The notes under the pieces were generated by a model that was not told the DNA's origin, did not search any database, and saw nothing but the letters and a program-made list of their open reading frames with translations. Shown here one piece after another: positions 5,671-6,881 of a DNA stretch of 6,881 bases. Both the position numbers and the translations under genes were made by a program. The stretch is from NCBI GenBank assembly GCA_009840715.1, contig VXNE01000620.1, forward strand, positions 1-6,881, in the 5' to 3' direction. The stretch's first letter is position 1. The number at the start of each line of letters is the position of its first letter. Origin of the DNA: Gammaproteobacteria bacterium (GTDB taxonomy: Bacteria > Pseudomonadota > Gammaproteobacteria > Pseudomonadales > Azotimanducaceae).

Positions 5671-5676
5671 GCCGAC

Positions 5677-6831
5677 ATGAAGCAGGCGAGCTGGCCGCGC
5701 ATCGTCGCCCACGCCGACATGGACGCGTTCTATGCGGCGGCGGAGCAGCTCGACCATCCGGAACTGCGGGGACGTCCAGTGCTCGTCGGTCCACGGAGCG
5801 AGCGGGGCGTGGTCCTGACAGCCAGCTACGAGGCCCGGCCCTACGGCGTGGGCAGCGCCATGCCCATCGCCCGGGCGCGTCGCCTGTGTCCCGACGCCAT
5901 CACGGTCCCGCCCCGGTTCGATCGCTATGAGGAACTCTCCCGCACCATCATGCGGGTGTTCGGGGACTTCTCGCCCAATGTCGAGGCGTTGAGCCTGGAC
6001 GAGGCGTTCATCGATCTCTCCGGGGCCGAGCGCATCTTCGGCCCGCCCCAGCGCATGGGGCACCGCATCAGGGAGGCGGTCCGCGAAGCCACCGGGCTGA
6101 CCGCCAGCGTCGGGGTCTCGTCGACCAAGTACGTGGCGAAAGCCGCCAGCAGTTACCGCAAGCCGTACGGACTCACCGTTGTGCCGCCCGGCGAAGCGAA
6201 GGCGTGGCTCGCGCCGCAGCCGGTCTCGCGGCTGTTCGGCGCCGGCCCGAAGACGCTGCCGAAGCTCGAGGCGCTCGGCCTGCACACCATCGGCGACGTG
6301 GCCGCCTGCGATCCGCGTGAGCTGCATCGTGGCCTCGGCAGCATCGGCGCGCACTTCGCGGCCCTCGCGAACGCGCGTGACCCGCGACCGGTGGAGGGTG
6401 GCCGCGGCTCACGCAGTGTTGGTTCCGACCGCACGCTGCTCGCGGACGTCTCGACGCGGGCGGAGATCCTCCCGCACCTGCGGGACTCGGCCGACCGCAT
6501 CGGGCGTCGCCTGCGGCGCAAGGGGTGCGCGGCGCGTGGCGTTCGCGTCCGGCTGAAGACCACGCGTTTCGAGTTGCTGACGCGCCAGTGCCTGCTCGGG
6601 CGTGCCACGGACGTGGCAGACGTGCTCTACGAGACCGCGCACCGGCTGCTAGACGCCTTCGGCCACCCCGGACCGTTTCGCCTCGTCGGGATGGCGGCGT
6701 ACGACCTTGCCCCGGCGGAAGCGCCGGAGCAACTGCAGCTCTTCGACCGCCTCCTCCAACAAGAGGGCCCGGTCCGCCGCCTGGAGCGTACGCTCGAAGC
6801 CCAGATCGAACGCTTCGGCAAGGGCGTCGTG
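5677..6831 (+). CDS. dinB: DNA polymerase IV (Y-family translesion polymerase), 3' end cut by adapter sequence
   Basis: DinB copies past damaged template bases with low fidelity. About 385 genuine residues are present. The palm signature HADMDAFYAAAEQ (12-24) carries catalytic D14 and a tyrosine (Y19) at the steric-gate position that excludes ribonucleotides. EALSLDEAFIDLSG (103-116) gives D108 and E109, the other metal ligands. SVGVSSTKYVAKAASSYRKP (144-163) is the conserved palm block, followed by the helix-hairpin-helix thumb (FGAGPKTLPKLEALGLHTIG, 187-206) and the little-finger domain (about 248-345). EQLQLFD (351-357) is a beta-clamp binding motif. ATG 5677 is chosen because D14 is then at the normal distance and the promoter ends just before it; an in-frame ATG at 5593 overlaps the preceding gene. 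The frame reads on to TGA at 6850-6852, but the last six codons (VSLIQI) come from Nextera adapter sequence, so the native C-terminus is missing, probably by only a few residues. Regulated by LexA. Confidence 0.95.
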
Positions 6832-6881
6832 GTGTCGCTTATACAAATCTGACGCTGCCGACGATCGTACGCGTGTAGGTC
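6832..6881 (+). other. Illumina Nextera adapter read-through at the contig end (not genomic)
   Basis: Positions 6832-6850 match 16 of 19 bases of the reverse-complemented Tn5 mosaic end (CTGTCTCTTATACACATCT). Positions 6851-6864 match GACGCTGCCGACGA 14 of 14. Positions 6865-6872 (TCGTACGC) occupy the 8-base i5 index slot, and 6873-6881 match the first nine bases of the P5 primer complement (GTGTAGATC) 8 of 9. Order, spacing and polarity are exactly those of a short-insert read running into its adapter. The mismatches look like late-cycle read errors. The adapter sequences are recalled from general knowledge of the Nextera kit. Confidence 0.95.

Noticed and set aside
5593..5676. N-terminal extension of dinB from ATG 5593
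   Set aside because: It would overlap the methyltransferase-like gene and read through the LexA box and promoter; family alignment places the start at 5677.
1..6831. CRISPR arrays, tRNA or rRNA genes, riboswitches, insertion sequences
   Set aside because: No spaced direct repeats, cloverleaf-like sequence, transposase motifs or terminal inverted repeats flanking the cassette were found by eye; the intergenic gaps are too short to hold them.
6832..6850. Tn5/IS50-type transposon end next to dinB
   Set aside because: The mosaic end is followed by the Nextera adapter, an index slot and P5 sequence in library order, so it is a sequencing artefact and not a mobile element.

Overview
This is a high-GC bacterial window whose coding strands end most codons in G or C. 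The best phylogenetic clue is a textbook proteobacterial SOS box, CTGT-N8-ACAG, directly in front of dinB. That form of LexA site is typical of Gamma- and Betaproteobacteria, so a gammaproteobacterium-like organism is my best guess, not an established assignment. The last ~50 bases are not genomic: they match the Illumina Nextera transposon end, an adapter, an 8-base index slot and the start of the P5 primer. The window therefore stops at a raw contig end.

Layout: (1) Bases 1-259, minus strand: the 5' part of larE. (2) Bases 326-1681, plus strand: a two-gene cassette, an unrecognised 153-residue protein followed 6 nt later by an AbiEii-type nucleotidyltransferase (toxin-like fold). (3) Bases 1705-3644, minus strand: larC followed by larB, overlapping by 16 nt. 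(4) Bases 3645-3773: a divergent intergenic region with a 9-bp-arm inverted repeat. (5) Bases 3774-4952, plus strand: a DegT/DnrJ/EryC1/StrS-type PLP aminotransferase. (6) Bases 4998-5621, plus strand: a small SAM-methyltransferase-like protein with a degenerate motif I. (7) Bases 5677-6831, plus strand: dinB (DNA polymerase IV), cut just before its natural C-terminus by the adapter junction.

LarB, LarE and LarC together make the nickel-pincer nucleotide (NPN) cofactor of lactate racemase (LarA) and related racemases/epimerases. LarB carboxylates and hydrolyses nicotinic acid adenine dinucleotide, LarE converts both carboxylates to thiocarboxylates, and LarC inserts nickel using CTP. No larA homologue lies in the window. 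The lar cluster is interrupted: between larB and larE sits the antisense nucleotidyltransferase cassette, which looks like an accessory insertion.

Two regulatory patterns stand out. larC and larE share a near-identical 17-nt motif, GTTAACAT-N2-CCCC-ATG, running into the start codon. In larC, larE and dinB a -10-like hexamer ends exactly 6 nt before the ATG with no Shine-Dalgarno sequence, which suggests leaderless transcripts. In dinB the LexA site fills the 17-nt spacer between the -35 and -10 elements.
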